Origin: Janthinobacterium rivuli
GTDB lineage: Bacteria > Pseudomonadota > Gammaproteobacteria > Burkholderiales > Burkholderiaceae_D
Direction: 5' to 3'
DNA: 64,000 bases
Assembly (NCBI RefSeq): GCF_029690045.1
Contig: NZ_CP121464.1
Span: 1,488,001 to 1,552,000 of the forward strand
The notes beneath the pieces were generated by a model. The model did not search any database. It saw only the letters and a program-made list of their open reading frames with translations, and was not told the origin of the DNA. Each line of letters opens with the position of its first letter. Position 1 is the stretch's first letter. Shown piece after piece: positions 31,925-41,424 of this stretch. Position numbers and translations under genes: made by a program.

Positions 31925-34030
31925 TCAGAACGCCAGGCGACCCTGCAGGTAGGCCATGCGCGGCGCGCCCACCAGCTTGCCCAGGTTGCCATCCGAGGTG
32001 CGCGTGAAATAGCGCTTGTCGGCGAGGTTGTTGACGCCGGCGACCAGTTCCAGGCCGTTCTGGCCCGGCACTTTCCATTTCACTTGCGTGTTCCAGGTGC
32101 GGAAGCCGGGAATGACGCCCAGGTTGCCGGCCGCGTTTTCCGCCACGGTGTTGGCTTCGTCGGCGAATTGGCGGCTCTGGTGGCTGCTCGACAAATCAAA
32201 ACCCCAGGCGCCCAGCTGGTAGTGGGCGCCGACGGTGTCCGTGGTGCGCGAATAGAAGGGCACGTCGTTGCCCGCGTTCACGCCATCCTGCAAGGTGGCC
32301 TTGGTGTAAGTGTAGGTGGCGTAGGCATTCAAGCCGGCCAGCGGGCCGGACTGGTCGAAGTGGTAGTCGATGGCCGATTCCAGGCCCCGGTGGTGCGTGG
32401 CGCCCACGTTGTAGAAGACGACGTTTTCGCCGCTGCCGACGGACTGGATCTGGTTGTCGAACTTGATGTTGAACAAGGTCGCCTCGGCCGACAGTTGGGC
32501 GCTTTTCCAGCGCGCGCCCAGCTCGGCTGTTTTCGCCAGTTCCGGCTGCAGCGGGTTCTTGCTTGATTGCGCATTGAGCTGCGTATTTTGCACGGCGCCA
32601 AACGAGCTGTTGTAGTTGCCGAACAGGGTTACATTATTGTTGAGCAAGTAGGCCACGTTCAGCGAGGGCAGGGCCTTGTTGTTGAGCAGATCGATCTTCT
32701 GGTCGGTCGGCAAGTGGTTGAAGCGTTCCGTCTTGATGTGCTCGTAGCGCACGCCGGGCGTGATGCGCCACGCGTCGATGGCGATCTTGTCGTCGATATA
32801 CACAGCTTGCGCATCGGTCGAATTGTCGGCGAAGCGCGTCGGCTTTTGTTGCACGCCCGTGGCGATGACGACGTTGTAGATGGTCTCATCGGCCCGCTCG
32901 GCCAGGTAGCGGTAGCCGACGGTGACGTCCTGCGATACCTTGCCGGTCGTGAAGCGCTGCGTGTAGCGCGGTTCGATGGCCGTCGTCTCATAGTTGCGCG
33001 GCTGGTGGCCCAGGTTCTTTCCGCTGATCAGGGTGCTTTCGCGCGAGCTCTTGTTGTAGTAGGCGCGCACCTCGAATTCCTGCGTGCCGGACAGGGCGTT
33101 CAGGTAGCCGATGTCGAAGGCTTTGCGCTCGCCGCTCCAGAAGTCGCTCGGGCGCGTGTTCTGGAACGGGTTCTGTTTGTACTGGGCGGCGGTCAGGCCG
33201 CCCGGCGTGCGCGACGTCACGTCATAGTAGGACAGCTTGCCGTACACCTCGGCCGTCGGGCTCAGGTCGTAGCGGAATTTGAGGGCGAAGTCGTTGACCT
33301 TTTCATCGCTGCCCACGCGCCAGTCGCTGCCGCGGATGCCCGAATACAGCACCGCCAGGCCCAGGCCGCTGTCGAGTTGGGTGCCGGCAAAGACGCTCGC
33401 TTGCGTGTTGTGGCCCACTTCGCTGTACGAGTTGTAGCGCACGGTGGCGTCGCCCGTGATGCCTGGCGTGGTGGGCACGCGGCGCGTCTTGAAGTTGATG
33501 ATGCCGCCCACGTTTTGCGGGCCGAAGCGCACGGCGCCGCCGCCGCGCACCACGTCGACCGTCTCGACATTGGCCAGGCTGACGGGCGCGAACGACAGTT
33601 GCGGCTGGCCATAGGGCGCCACCGACATCGGGATGCCATCGAGCAACACCGTGCTGCGCGGCGAATAGCGCCCGGCTAGGCCGCGCACGCCGATATTGAG
33701 GGAGATGGCGCTGCCGGCGCTGCCCGAGTTGTCGCTGATCTGCACGCCCGGAATGCGGCGCATCACGTCGCTGAGGCTGGTCGCGCCCGAGTTCTCGATA
33801 TCGTCTTTTTGCACCACGGTGCGCGCGCCGGCGAAATTTTTCGTGCTGGCGGCCATGCTGGTGCCCAGCAGATTGCTGCTGACCTGAATCGATTCCAGGA
33901 TGGGGCCAGCGTTATCGGCAGTATTAGCTTGCTGTGCCTGCGCGGCGATGGGCGCGTTCAGGCATGCGAGGGCGATGGCCAGCGCGCACGGGCGCAGCGA
34001 AAAGGGCAGTGTGAAAGGTGTGGCAGCCAT
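31925..34030 (-). CDS. Fur-controlled TonB-dependent receptor, FecA type
   Basis: A 701-residue outer-membrane receptor. Signal peptide 1 to about 32 (ending IAAQAQQA), TonB box region ESIQVSS, plug domain with TSLSDVMRRIPGVQISD, SLNIGVRGLAGRYSPRSTVL and VDVVRGGGAVRFGPQNVGGI, then a barrel ending MAYLQGRLAF. The plug pattern matches FecA (ferric dicitrate) and related receptors. A near-consensus Fur box lies 86 bp upstream, which supports iron transport. There is no FecIR pair next to it and no N-terminal signalling domain, so it is regulated by Fur alone as far as visible. Citrate as ligand is inference. Confidence 0.93.
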   Translation of the reverse strand: MAATPFTLPFSLRPCALAIALACLNAPIAAQAQQANTADNAGPILESIQVSSNLLGTSMAASTKNFAGARTVVQKDDIENSGATSLSDVMRRIPGVQISDNSGSAGSAISLNIGVRGLAGRYSPRSTVLLDGIPMSVAPYGQPQLSFAPVSLANVETVDVVRGGGAVRFGPQNVGGIINFKTRRVPTTPGITGDATVRYNSYSEVGHNTQASVFAGTQLDSGLGLAVLYSGIRGSDWRVGSDEKVNDFALKFRYDLSPTAEVYGKLSYYDVTSRTPGGLTAAQYKQNPFQNTRPSDFWSGERKAFDIGYLNALSGTQEFEVRAYYNKSSRESTLISGKNLGHQPRNYETTAIEPRYTQRFTTGKVSQDVTVGYRYLAERADETIYNVVIATGVQQKPTRFADNSTDAQAVYIDDKIAIDAWRITPGVRYEHIKTERFNHLPTDQKIDLLNNKALPSLNVAYLLNNNVTLFGNYNSSFGAVQNTQLNAQSSKNPLQPELAKTAELGARWKSAQLSAEATLFNIKFDNQIQSVGSGENVVFYNVGATHHRGLESAIDYHFDQSGPLAGLNAYATYTYTKATLQDGVNAGNDVPFYSRTTDTVGAHYQLGAWGFDLSSSHQSRQFADEANTVAENAAGNLGVIPGFRTWNTQVKWKVPGQNGLELVAGVNNLADKRYFTRTSDGNLGKLVGAPRMAYLQGRLAF

Positions 34031-34115
34031 GCATGGATCTCCGTAATGACAATGTTTGCGCGGGCAATCGGGCGGCGCGACAACATCGTGGCGTGGACAT
34101 CCGGCGCAAGGGGAT

Positions 34116-34134
34116 GATAATGATAATGATTCTC
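34116..34134 (-). promoter_or_regulatory. Fur box
   Basis: Read on the plus strand, GATAATGATAATGATTCTC matches 17 of 19 positions of the Fur consensus GATAATGATAATCATTATC. It is 86 bp upstream of the FecA-type receptor start, so it should repress this gene when iron is sufficient. Confidence 0.85.
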
Positions 34135-34318
34135 ATTTTATCCGTCAATTGCGAGTATTGCGTAGTGGAGGTATGGCCGCTTGCAGGGTAGGAAAGTGTT
34201 GCTGGCGCGGTACAGCGGGCGGCTTCGATTGCCGCGTGGCACCATTGCTCGGGTGCGGCGGCATTGTGCGGGCTTCTTGTATACTCGCGTTTTTGCAGAC
34301 GTCAGACGTGAACGCACA

Positions 34319-34765
34319 ATGAGCCAGACAACTGAAACGACACCAGGCAATTCCTCCGTGGAACGCCGTCAGGGCGACCAGCCGGCAAGTGCTGCGCGCA
34401 AATTAAATCTCCTGGTGGTTGACGACAACCAGGAAGTGGGCGAATCGCTGGCCATGCTGCTCGAGGCGCTGGGCCACCATGTCGTGGTGGTGCGCAACTG
34501 GCAAATGGCCGTCGAGCAAGTCAAGCTGTGCGTGCCCGACGCCGTCTACCTCGACATCGAAATGCCCGGCATCAGCGGCATCGAAATCGGCCGCCGCCTG
34601 CATAACAATCCCGACACGGCCAACGCCGTGCTGATCGCCGTCACCGGCCACAGCCTGCCCATGTACATGGACGACGCGCTGGCAGTGGGCTTCCGCCACT
34701 TCCTCGTCAAGCCCGTGCGCCTGGAGGATTTGGCAACGACGGTGCAGTCGGTGCTGGCGGGGTAG
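34319..34765 (+). CDS. Stand-alone response regulator receiver protein
   Basis: A 148-residue protein with a 30-residue polar N-terminus and one receiver domain. Key residues: acidic pair D35/D36 (VVDDN), phosphoacceptor D79 (YLDIEMPG), T109 (VTGHS) and K131 (LVKP). No output domain is present, so it works like CheY/Spo0F-type proteins through protein contact. ATG at 34319 is chosen because the receiver domain follows; the frame upstream is open but unsupported. No histidine kinase is next to it. Confidence 0.9.
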   Translation: MSQTTETTPGNSSVERRQGDQPASAARKLNLLVVDDNQEVGESLAMLLEALGHHVVVVRNWQMAVEQVKLCVPDAVYLDIEMPGISGIEIGRRLHNNPDTANAVLIAVTGHSLPMYMDDALAVGFRHFLVKPVRLEDLATTVQSVLAG

Positions 34766-34793
34766 TCTTTCCGCTGCCACGCCTGAGCGGTGG

Positions 34794-35090
34794 TCAGGTG
34801 TTCAGCGCTGCGGCGCGAAATTGCAAGCCGAGTGCATGCGTCACCTTCAAAATGGTGTCGAAGCTTGGATTGCCTTCGCCGGACAAGGCCTTGTACAAAC
34901 TTTCCCGTCCCAATCCGGTATCCTTGGCAAGTTGCGTCATGCCGCGCGCCTTGGCAATGTTGCCGAGCGCTTTGGCGATGAAGGATGCGTCGTCGCCCGC
35001 TTCTTCCAGGCAAGCTTCAAAGTAGGCGACGATATCCTCTTCGGTTTTGAGGTGCTGCGCGCTATCCCACTTGTTGAGTTTTTGTATCAT
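34794..35090 (-). CDS. Antitoxin, HI1420-type helix-turn-helix protein
   Basis: A 98-residue DNA-binding antitoxin. The helix-turn-helix segment reads MTQLAKDTGLGRESLYKALS followed by GEGNPSFDTILKVTHALGL, typical of the HI1420 addiction-module family. The ATG at 35090 has AGGAGG eight bases upstream inside the toxin gene, and the toxin stop overlaps it (TGATG), so the two are co-translated. It should neutralise the toxin and repress the pair's promoter. Confidence 0.9.
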   Translation of the reverse strand: MIQKLNKWDSAQHLKTEEDIVAYFEACLEEAGDDASFIAKALGNIAKARGMTQLAKDTGLGRESLYKALSGEGNPSFDTILKVTHALGLQFRAAALNT

Positions 35091-35389
35091 CAGACCTCCT
35101 GGAGTATTTGCGCGAGCCGCTGCGCCGTTTTGATATCTTTTGCTTGCGTTGATTTGTCGCCGCCAGCGAGCAGGATGATTATTTCCATGCCGCGCTGGGT
35201 GAAATAAACGCGGTAACCGGGACCACAATCAATTCGCATTTCCGAAACGCCGCCACCGACAGGTTTGCAATCGCCAAAGTTGCCGTCTTCGGCACGGTCA
35301 ATACGGGCCTGGATGCGGAAAAAAGCTTTCCGATCCTTCAACTGGCTGAACCAGTCATCGAACGTGGCGGTGGTATGGATGCTTTTCAC
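35090..35389 (-). CDS. Toxin, RelE/ParE superfamily (HI1419 type)
   Basis: A 99-residue toxin of the HI1419 family, the partner of HI1420-type antitoxins. Motifs: FDDWFSQLKDRKAFFRIQAR, GNFGDCKPVGGGVSEMRI, GPGYRVYFTQRG and IILLAGGDKSTQAKDIK. I take the GTG at 35389 as start because family members begin here (KSIHTTATF) and because a promoter at 35397-35425 would place the transcript start almost on this codon. An in-frame TTG at 35425 is the alternative. The target (mRNA cleavage or gyrase) is not certain for this subfamily. Confidence 0.88.
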   Translation of the reverse strand: MKSIHTTATFDDWFSQLKDRKAFFRIQARIDRAEDGNFGDCKPVGGGVSEMRIDCGPGYRVYFTQRGMEIIILLAGGDKSTQAKDIKTAQRLAQILQEV

Positions 35390-35396
35390 GCATACA

Positions 35397-35425
35397 AGTG
35401 TATTCTTTGGGATACGATAAATCAA
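35397..35425 (-). promoter_or_regulatory. Promoter of the toxin-antitoxin pair with flanking inverted repeat
   Basis: On the minus strand TTGATT (35420-35425), a 17-bp spacer and TACACT (35397-35402). Half-sites gcatac (35390-35395) and gtatgc (35428-35433) flank the promoter as an inverted repeat, which fits autorepression by the toxin-antitoxin complex. Start of transcription would fall close to the GTG at 35389, so the toxin mRNA may be leaderless. Confidence 0.5.
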
Positions 35426-35538
35426 GCGTATGCATCAAGTTTGATTGTTGTGCGCCGACCAGCTTCGTTCGCTGATGCGCTCGCCTGACATGTTGTGGAA
35501 GGGCGGCTGATGTTGCCTTATGCATGTGCGCGGAAATG

Positions 35539-35574
35539 AAAAAAGGGTTACAAGCCGAAGCATGTAACCCTTTT
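35539..35574 (-). terminator. Intrinsic terminator of tRNA-His
   Basis: An 11-bp perfect stem aaaagggttac/gtaaccctttt with a 12-nt loop containing a cttcgg-type mini-stem; six T follow on the minus strand. It lies 18 bp past the tRNA. Confidence 0.88.
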
Positions 35575-35591
35575 ATTTACCGCTAATTCTG

Positions 35592-35668
35592 TGGGGTGGC
35601 TGATGGGGCTCGAACCCACGACAACAGGAATCACAATCCTGGACTCTACCAACTGAGCTACAGCCACC
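35592..35668 (-). tRNA. tRNA-His (GTG)
   Basis: Cloverleaf on the minus strand with acceptor stem GTGGCTG/CAGCCAC, the extra G-1 (35668) facing C73, which is the tRNA-His hallmark, D-arm GCTCAGTTGGTAGAGT, anticodon loop TTGTGAT (anticodon GTG), T-arm GGGTTCGAGCCCC and an encoded CCA (35592-35594). Confidence 0.96.
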
Positions 35669-35713
35669 ACTGTCTTACTTACCTGTTTAGCTGTTTTGCT
35701 GAACAGGTGCCGA

Positions 35714-35742
35714 ATTATACAAAGAACTCGGCAAAGTGGCAA
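35714..35742 (-). promoter_or_regulatory. Promoter of tRNA-His
   Basis: On the minus strand TTGCCA (35737-35742), exactly 17 bp spacer, TATAAT (35714-35719). It lies 46 bp upstream of the tRNA. Confidence 0.75.
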
Positions 35743-35811
35743 ATCTAAATGCGGTCTTTTTTAAAGAATCGAAAGATTGCATGAAAACGGTCGCTTTTAC
35801 TCTCACACAGC

Positions 35812-36657
35812 TCACACTGACAGGTACGCGACGGGCGGCTGCAAGTCCAGCAAACCGGCGAAGGCTTGCGCCAGGGCTTCGACCTTGGCCGTCGTGTAGC
35901 CCAGCAGCCGTGGCGCGTCGTTGCTGGTGCGGCGCAGGCTGGCCGCGTCGAGCAAACGGGCCAGCTGGCGCGCCACGGCGTCGCCGGTGTCGACCAGGGT
36001 GACGGGTTCTGACGTATGTGCGCGCACCGTGCGTTCGATGGCGTCTTGCACGAAGGGGTAGTGGGTGCAGCCGAGCACGAGCGTATCGACACCTTGCGCC
36101 AGCAGGGGGGCGATATAGCGGTCGAGCATGGCGCTGGTGGCATCGAGCGGGTCGCTGCCCATCGCGGACTGTTCGATGCGTTCGACCAGGCCGACGCAGG
36201 GCTGCAAGATGAAGGTGGCGCCGGTCGCGCTGCTGACTTGTTCGCGCAAGGCCAGCAGTTTGTCGCCGCGCAAGGTGCGTTCCGTGGCCAGCACGCCGAT
36301 CTTGCCGTTGCGGCTGATGGCCGCCGCCGGTTTCAGGCCTGGTTCGACGCCGACGATGGGCAGGTCCGGGTAGCGCGCGCGCAGCGCCTTGATGGCGGCG
36401 ATAGTGGCCGTGTTGCACGCCACTACCAGTGCCTTGGCGCCTTGCTGCAGCAGGTAGCCGGCCACTGCCAGTGAACGGTCGATCACCTGCTGTTCCGTCT
36501 TGTCGCCATACGGCGCATGGCCGGAATCGGCAAAGTAAATCAGGTCTTCCTGCGGCAGCTGCGCGCGGATATGGCGCAGCACCGACAGGCCGCCCACGCC
36601 GGAGTCAAAAATGCCGATGGGCGCGTCAGGGTGGGCATTGCTTGCAATAGAAGTCAT
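35812..36657 (-). CDS. murI: Glutamate racemase
   Basis: A 281-residue cytoplasmic racemase that makes D-glutamate for peptidoglycan. Motifs: IGIFDSGVGGLSVL, YFADSGHAPYG, the two catalytic cysteines C81 (VVACNTAT) and C197 (VLGCTHYPF), and PCVGLVERIE. Length is normal for the family. It lies between tRNA-His and the fumarase gene; the fumarase terminator at 36675-36707 separates the two transcripts. Confidence 0.96.
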   Translation of the reverse strand: MTSIASNAHPDAPIGIFDSGVGGLSVLRHIRAQLPQEDLIYFADSGHAPYGDKTEQQVIDRSLAVAGYLLQQGAKALVVACNTATIAAIKALRARYPDLPIVGVEPGLKPAAAISRNGKIGVLATERTLRGDKLLALREQVSSATGATFILQPCVGLVERIEQSAMGSDPLDATSAMLDRYIAPLLAQGVDTLVLGCTHYPFVQDAIERTVRAHTSEPVTLVDTGDAVARQLARLLDAASLRRTSNDAPRLLGYTTAKVEALAQAFAGLLDLQPPVAYLSV

Positions 36658-36674
36658 GGGAAACCGGAGTAGAT

Positions 36675-36707
36675 AAAAAAACGCCGCGCTGATTGCTGCG
36701 CGGCGTT
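36675..36707 (-). terminator. Intrinsic terminator of the fumarase gene
   Basis: A 10-bp perfect stem aacgccgcgc/gcgcggcgtt with an 8-nt loop and, on the minus strand, a run of seven T. It starts 16 bp after the fumarase stop. Confidence 0.9.
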
Positions 36708-36722
36708 AATGGTAGAGCTTGT

Positions 36723-38264
36723 TTAAGCAACCGTCACGGGAATCTTGCTCACGCTATTGAGTTGCTCGATCTTCGCCTGCCACTCTTTCGGGCCCGTGTT
36801 GTGCACCGAGGTGCCTTTCGCATCCACGGCCACCGTCACCGGCATGTCGACCACGTCGAATTCGTAGATCGCTTCCATGCCCATGTCGGCAAAGCCCAGC
36901 ACCTTGGCGTGCTTGATGGCTTTCGACACCAGGTAGGCGGCGCCGCCCACAGCCATCAAATAAGCCGACTGGTGCTTCTGGATCGATTCGATGGCGACCG
37001 GTCCCCGTTCGGCCTTGCCGATCATGGCGATCAGGCCGGTTTTTTCCAGCATCATGTCGGTGAACTTGTCCATGCGCGTGGCGGTCGTTGGACCGGCCGG
37101 GCCGACGGCTTCGTCGCGCACCGGGTCGACTGGGCCGACGTAGTAGATCACGCGGTTCTTGAAGTCGACCGGCAATTCTTCGCCCTTGGCCAGCATGTCT
37201 TGGATGCGCTTGTGCGCAGCGTCGCGGCCCGTCAGCATCTTGCCGTTCAACAGCAAGGTCTGGCCCGGCGTCCACGAAGCGACTTCTTCTTTCGTCAGGG
37301 TGTTCAGGTCGACGCGCTTGGATTTTTCCGTGTCCGGCGTCCAGTGCACTTCCGGCCACGACGACAGCGATGGCGGTTCCATGTAGGCCGGGCCCGAGCC
37401 GTCCAGCACGAAGTGGCCGTGGCGCGTGGCGGCGCAGTTCGGGATCATGGCGACAGGCTTCGACGCGGCGTGCGTCGGGTGCATCATGATTTTCACGTCG
37501 AGCACGGTCGTCAGGCCGCCCAGGCCTTGCGCGCCGATGCCCAGCGAGTTGATCTTGTCGCACAGCTCGATACGCAGTTCTTCCAGCTTGTTTTGTGGGC
37601 CGCGTTGTTTCAGCTCAAACATGTCGATGTCTTCCATCAACACTTCTTTTGCCATCAGCATGGCTTTTTCGGCCGTGCCGCCGATGCCAATGCCCAGCAT
37701 GCCAGGCGGGCACCAGCCGGCGCCCATGGTCGGCACGGTCTTCATGACCCAGTCCACCAGCGAATCGGACGGGTTCATCATGATCATCTTCGATTTGTTT
37801 TCCGAGCCGCCGCCCTTGGCAGCGACTTTCACGTCGACGGTGTTACCTTCGACCAATTCCATGTGCACGACGGCTGGCGTGTTGTCCTTGGTGTTCTTGC
37901 GGTCGAAGTGCGGGTCGGCCACGATGGAGGCGCGCAGTTTGTTGTCGTCGAAGTTGTATGCGCGGCGCACGCCTTCGTTGACGGCGTCGGTAACGGTGCC
38001 GGAGAAGCCTTCGAAGCGCACGCCCATGCCGATTTTCAGGAAGACGTTGACGATACCCGTGTCCTGGCAGATAGGACGCTTGCCTTCCGCGCACATGCGC
38101 GAGTTGGTCAGGATTTGCGCGATCGCATCTTTTGCCGCCGGGCTTTGCTCGGCCGCGTAGGCGCGCGCCAGGTGCTCGATGTAATCAGCAGGGTGGTAGT
38201 AGCTAATGTACTGCAACGCTGCGGCGACGGATTCGATCAGGTCTTCTTGCTTTATGACAGTCAT
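36723..38264 (-). CDS. fumA: Fumarate hydratase, class I (iron-sulfur)
   Basis: A 513-residue class I fumarase that interconverts fumarate and malate in the TCA cycle through an oxygen-sensitive 4Fe-4S cluster. Cysteines expected to bind the cluster are in RPICQDTG, GAGWCPPG and IPNCAATRHG. The C-terminal domain has NRVIYYVGPVDPVRDEAVGP, GPTTATRMDKFTDMML and LGFADMGMEAIYEFDV. The start at 38264 (MTVIKQEDL) is chosen over an upstream in-frame codon; GAGAA is a weak ribosome site. It is on the same strand as the YqhA-like gene but with a hairpin between them. Confidence 0.95.
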   Translation of the reverse strand: MTVIKQEDLIESVAAALQYISYYHPADYIEHLARAYAAEQSPAAKDAIAQILTNSRMCAEGKRPICQDTGIVNVFLKIGMGVRFEGFSGTVTDAVNEGVRRAYNFDDNKLRASIVADPHFDRKNTKDNTPAVVHMELVEGNTVDVKVAAKGGGSENKSKMIMMNPSDSLVDWVMKTVPTMGAGWCPPGMLGIGIGGTAEKAMLMAKEVLMEDIDMFELKQRGPQNKLEELRIELCDKINSLGIGAQGLGGLTTVLDVKIMMHPTHAASKPVAMIPNCAATRHGHFVLDGSGPAYMEPPSLSSWPEVHWTPDTEKSKRVDLNTLTKEEVASWTPGQTLLLNGKMLTGRDAAHKRIQDMLAKGEELPVDFKNRVIYYVGPVDPVRDEAVGPAGPTTATRMDKFTDMMLEKTGLIAMIGKAERGPVAIESIQKHQSAYLMAVGGAAYLVSKAIKHAKVLGFADMGMEAIYEFDVVDMPVTVAVDAKGTSVHNTGPKEWQAKIEQLNSVSKIPVTVA

Positions 38265-38308
38265 GGTGTTCTCGCGGTGGATAAGAAGGGTAAGACTCTT
38301 TGCTGAAA

Positions 38309-38337
38309 GCCCATGGCCGCCGCTGGCAGCCATGAGC
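38309..38337 (-). terminator. Hairpin terminator of the YqhA-like gene
   Basis: A 13-bp stem with two G-T pairs and a 3-nt loop. On the minus strand it is followed by CTTT, so termination is probably moderate. It starts 8 bp past the stop at 38346. Confidence 0.55.
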
Positions 38338-38345
38338 TTCTTTCA

Positions 38346-38963
38346 TTAGTGAGGTGCTCTGGCTTGATTCTGGGTGACCGTCATGATGCGGTCCGTGTAG
38401 GCAATCGCCATCGCCGACAGGATGAAGACCATGTGGATCACCGTTTGCGCGATGATCACTTCGATCTTGTACGAGTTGGCGTTGATGAAGGTCTTCAGCA
38501 GGTGGATCGACGAGATGCCGATGATGGCCATCGCCAGTTTCGTCTTCAGCACGGAAGCATTGACGTGCGACAACCATTCCGGCTGGTCTGGGTGGTCATC
38601 GAGGTGCATGCGCGAAACGAAGGTTTCGTAGCCGCCAATAATGACCATGATCAGCAGGTTCGAAATCATCACCACGTCGATCAGGCCTAATACCACCAGC
38701 ATGATGGTGGCTTCATTGAGCTTGGTCGGCAGGGCGCTGCCCGGTACGGCGACGGCCGTCAGCACGTGCTGCAGGGCCGCATCATTGCCGAACACGGCGC
38801 CGATCAGGTCGGATAATTCCACCCAGAAATGGAAGACATACACGCATTGCGCGAGGATCAGGCCCAGGTACAGCGGCAACTGCAGCCAGCGCGACATAAA
38901 GATGAAGGAGGACAGCGGGTGCAGCTTGGTATGTTTGGATGACGGTGGTAGGTGGTCGATCAT
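38346..38963 (-). CDS. YqhA/UPF0114-family inner-membrane protein
   Basis: A 205-residue membrane protein of the TIGR00645/UPF0114 family. The start at 38963 (MIDHLPPSSKH) has AGGAAA upstream. Four hydrophobic segments are visible (LYLGLILAQCVYVFHFW; IMLVVLGLIDVVMISNLLIM; LAMAIIGISSIHLLKTFI; VIIAQTVIHMVFILSAMAIA), with the conserved linker GGYETFVSRMHLDDHPDQPE. No function is established for the family. Confidence 0.9.
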   Translation of the reverse strand: MIDHLPPSSKHTKLHPLSSFIFMSRWLQLPLYLGLILAQCVYVFHFWVELSDLIGAVFGNDAALQHVLTAVAVPGSALPTKLNEATIMLVVLGLIDVVMISNLLIMVIIGGYETFVSRMHLDDHPDQPEWLSHVNASVLKTKLAMAIIGISSIHLLKTFINANSYKIEVIIAQTVIHMVFILSAMAIAYTDRIMTVTQNQARAPH

Positions 38964-39138
38964 GTGGGGTTTCCTGGGGGAGTAAATACCAATTTTTGGT
39001 ATGCCCGACATTTTACACTTGCTGCTGATTACTGCGCATGGCCTTGCATCTGATTATCAGGTTTGATGAAACACGAAGTGGTATTGAACCTTCGGCGCAG
39101 CGTGCATTTTCCCAGTGAAAATACTGTATGGCGTCCCC

Positions 39139-39168
39139 TTGACTCCTGTTGCCGAAGGCGCTTATGGT
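39139..39168 (+). promoter_or_regulatory. Possible promoter of acs
   Basis: TTGACT (39139-39144), 18-bp spacer, TATGGT (39163-39168), about 100 bp before acs. The -10 matches only four of six positions. The 260-bp spacer between the divergent genes holds nothing else I can support. Confidence 0.3.
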
Positions 39169-39271
39169 TAGCCTTGATAGGGCTAAATCGCTGCATAAAC
39201 GCGACATGTAAGGCGTCCGTAAGACATGGGGCCTATCGTGTTAGCAAACAATTACTACACTGGAGACAAGC

Positions 39272-41278
39272 ATGAGCGCTACAGAAAACCAAGGGCAGGG
39301 CACGGAACAGCAGGGACCAGGAGAGTCGCGCGTATTTGACCCATCGGCAGCGTTTGCCGCACAGGCAACGATTTCCGGCATGGACGCCTACCGCGCCATG
39401 GTGGCCGACGCCGAACGCGACTACGAAGGCTTCTGGGCCAAGCTGGCGCGCGAAAACCTGAGCTGGAAAAAGCCGTTCACCCGCACCCTGAACGAAGACA
39501 ATGCCCCATTCTACAAATGGTTCGAAGACGGCCAGCTGAACGTGTCCTACAATTGCCTGGACCGCAATATCGAAAATGGCCTGGGCGACAAGACGGCCAT
39601 CATCTTCGAAGCGGACGACGGCACCGTTACCAAGGCAACATATAAAGAACTGCACGAAAAAGTCTGCAAGTTCGCCAACGGCCTGAAAGCCAAGGGCATC
39701 GCCAAGGGCGACCGCGTGATCATCTATATGTCGATGTCCGTCGAAGGCGTTGCTGCAATGCAAGCCTGCGCGCGTATCGGCGCCACCCACTCCGTGGTCT
39801 TTGGCGGTTTCTCGGCGAAGTCCCTGCAGGAACGCATCATCGACGCAGGCGCCGTGGCCGTCATCACGGGCGACGAACAATTGCGCGGTGGCAAGAAGCT
39901 GCCATTGAAATCCATCGTCGACGAAGCGCTGGCGCTGGGCGGCTGTGATTGCGTGAAAAACGTCATCGTTTATAAACGCACGGGCAGTGACTTGCCGATG
40001 GTAGCCGGCCGCGACACGTGGCTGCACGATCTGGTCGAAGGCCAGTCGGCGCAATGCGAGCCGGAATGGGTCGATGCCGAGCATCCACTGTTTATCTTGT
40101 ACACCTCCGGTTCGACGGGCACGCCGAAGGGCGTGCAGCATTCGAGCGGCGGCTACCTGCTGTGGGCCGCGCTGACGATGAAGTGGAGCTTCGACATCAA
40201 GCCGGACGATGTGTTCTGGTGCACGGCCGACATCGGCTGGGTGACGGGCCACAGCTACATCGCGTACGGCCCGATGGCCGTGGGCGCCACGCAAGTGGTG
40301 TTCGAAGGCATCCCGACGTACCCGAACGCGGGCCGTTTCTGGGAAACCATCAAGAAGCACAACGTGAGCATTTTCTACACGGCGCCAACGGCCATCCGTT
40401 CGCTGATCAAGGCGGCCGACGTGGACCCGAAAGTCCATCCAAGCAACTATGACCTGACCAGCTTGCGCCTGCTGGGCACGGTTGGCGAGCCGATCAATCC
40501 AGAAGCGTGGATGTGGTACTACAAAAACATCGGCGGCGAGAAATGTCCGATCGTCGATACCTTCTGGCAAACGGAAACGGGCGGTCACATGATCACCCCA
40601 TTGCCAGGCGCCACGCCGATGGTGCCAGGTTCCTGCACCCTGCCATTGCCAGGCATCATGGCCGCCATCGTCGACGAAGCGGGCCAGGACGTGCCGAACG
40701 GCCAGGGCGGCATTCTGGTCGTGAAACGCCCATGGCCATCGATGATCCGCACGATCTGGAACAACCCCGAGCGTTTCAAGTCCAGCTATTTCCCGGAAGA
40801 GCTGGGCGGCAAGATGTACCTGGCAGGCGACGGCGCCATCCGCAACAAGGACACGGGCTACTTCACGATCACGGGCCGCATCGATGACGTGCTGAACGTG
40901 TCGGGCCACCGCATGGGCACGATGGAAATCGAATCGGCCCTGGTGGCCAACCCGCTGGTGGCCGAAGCGGCCGTGGTGGGCCGTCCGGACGACACGACCG
41001 GCGAATCGATCTGCGCCTTCGTGGTGCTCAAGCAAGCGCGTCCGACAGGCGAGGAAGCGAAACGACTGGCCCTGGAGCTGCGCAACTGGGTCGGCAAGGA
41101 AATCGGCCCGATCGCGAAACCGAAGGAAATCCGTTTCGGCGACAACCTGCCGAAAACCCGCTCCGGCAAAATCATGCGCCGCCTGCTGCGCGTGCTGGCC
41201 AAGGGCGAGACGATCACGCAAGACGTGTCGACCCTGGAAAACCCGGCCATTCTGGATCAGTTGAAGGAAGCGTCGTAA
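39272..41278 (+). CDS. acs: Acetyl-CoA synthetase
   Basis: A 668-residue AMP-forming acetate-CoA ligase that converts acetate, ATP and CoA to acetyl-CoA. Motifs: [20 protein letters not shown], the AMP-binding loop [67 protein letters not shown] and the C-terminal acetylation-site context [13 protein letters not shown], whose Lys is the usual Pat/CobB target. GGAGA precedes the ATG. With aceA across the island it fits acetate and glyoxylate metabolism. Confidence 0.97.
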   Translation: MSATENQGQGTEQQGPGESRVFDPSAAFAAQATISGMDAYRAMVADAERDYEGFWAKLARENLSWKKPFTRTLNEDNAPFYKWFEDGQLNVSYNCLDRNIENGLGDKTAIIFEADDGTVTKATYKELHEKVCKFANGLKAKGIAKGDRVIIYMSMSVEGVAAMQACARIGATHSVVFGGFSAKSLQERIIDAGAVAVITGDEQLRGGKKLPLKSIVDEALALGGCDCVKNVIVYKRTGSDLPMVAGRDTWLHDLVEGQSAQCEPEWVDAEHPLFILYTSGSTGTPKGVQHSSGGYLLWAALTMKWSFDIKPDDVFWCTADIGWVTGHSYIAYGPMAVGATQVVFEGIPTYPNAGRFWETIKKHNVSIFYTAPTAIRSLIKAADVDPKVHPSNYDLTSLRLLGTVGEPINPEAWMWYYKNIGGEKCPIVDTFWQTETGGHMITPLPGATPMVPGSCTLPLPGIMAAIVDEAGQDVPNGQGGILVVKRPWPSMIRTIWNNPERFKSSYFPEELGGKMYLAGDGAIRNKDTGYFTITGRIDDVLNVSGHRMGTMEIESALVANPLVAEAAVVGRPDDTTGESICAFVVLKQARPTGEEAKRLALELRNWVGKEIGPIAKPKEIRFGDNLPKTRSGKIMRRLLRVLAKGETITQDVSTLENPAILDQLKEAS

Positions 41279-41281
41279 TAA

Positions 41282-41343
41282 GGTCAGTCCCTTCGGGATC
41301 GGCCTGCGCCCCACTGGGGCACAGGCCCCCGCCGGGTCTGACC
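41282..41343 (+). terminator. Branched hairpin after acs
   Basis: Outer stem ggtcag/ctgacc (41282-41287 with 41338-41343) encloses a small tccc/ggga hairpin and a long one, ggcctgcgcccc/ggggcacaggcc with one mismatch. TTTT follows shortly after (41348-41351). It probably ends the acs transcript and looks like a REP-type palindromic element. Confidence 0.55.
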
Positions 41344-41424
41344 CAGCTTTTACTGGGGTGGAAGCATGAGAACATCCGAAACCAATTCTGGCCAGCCAAT
41401 GGTTTTACCCCTGGGTAAATAACT

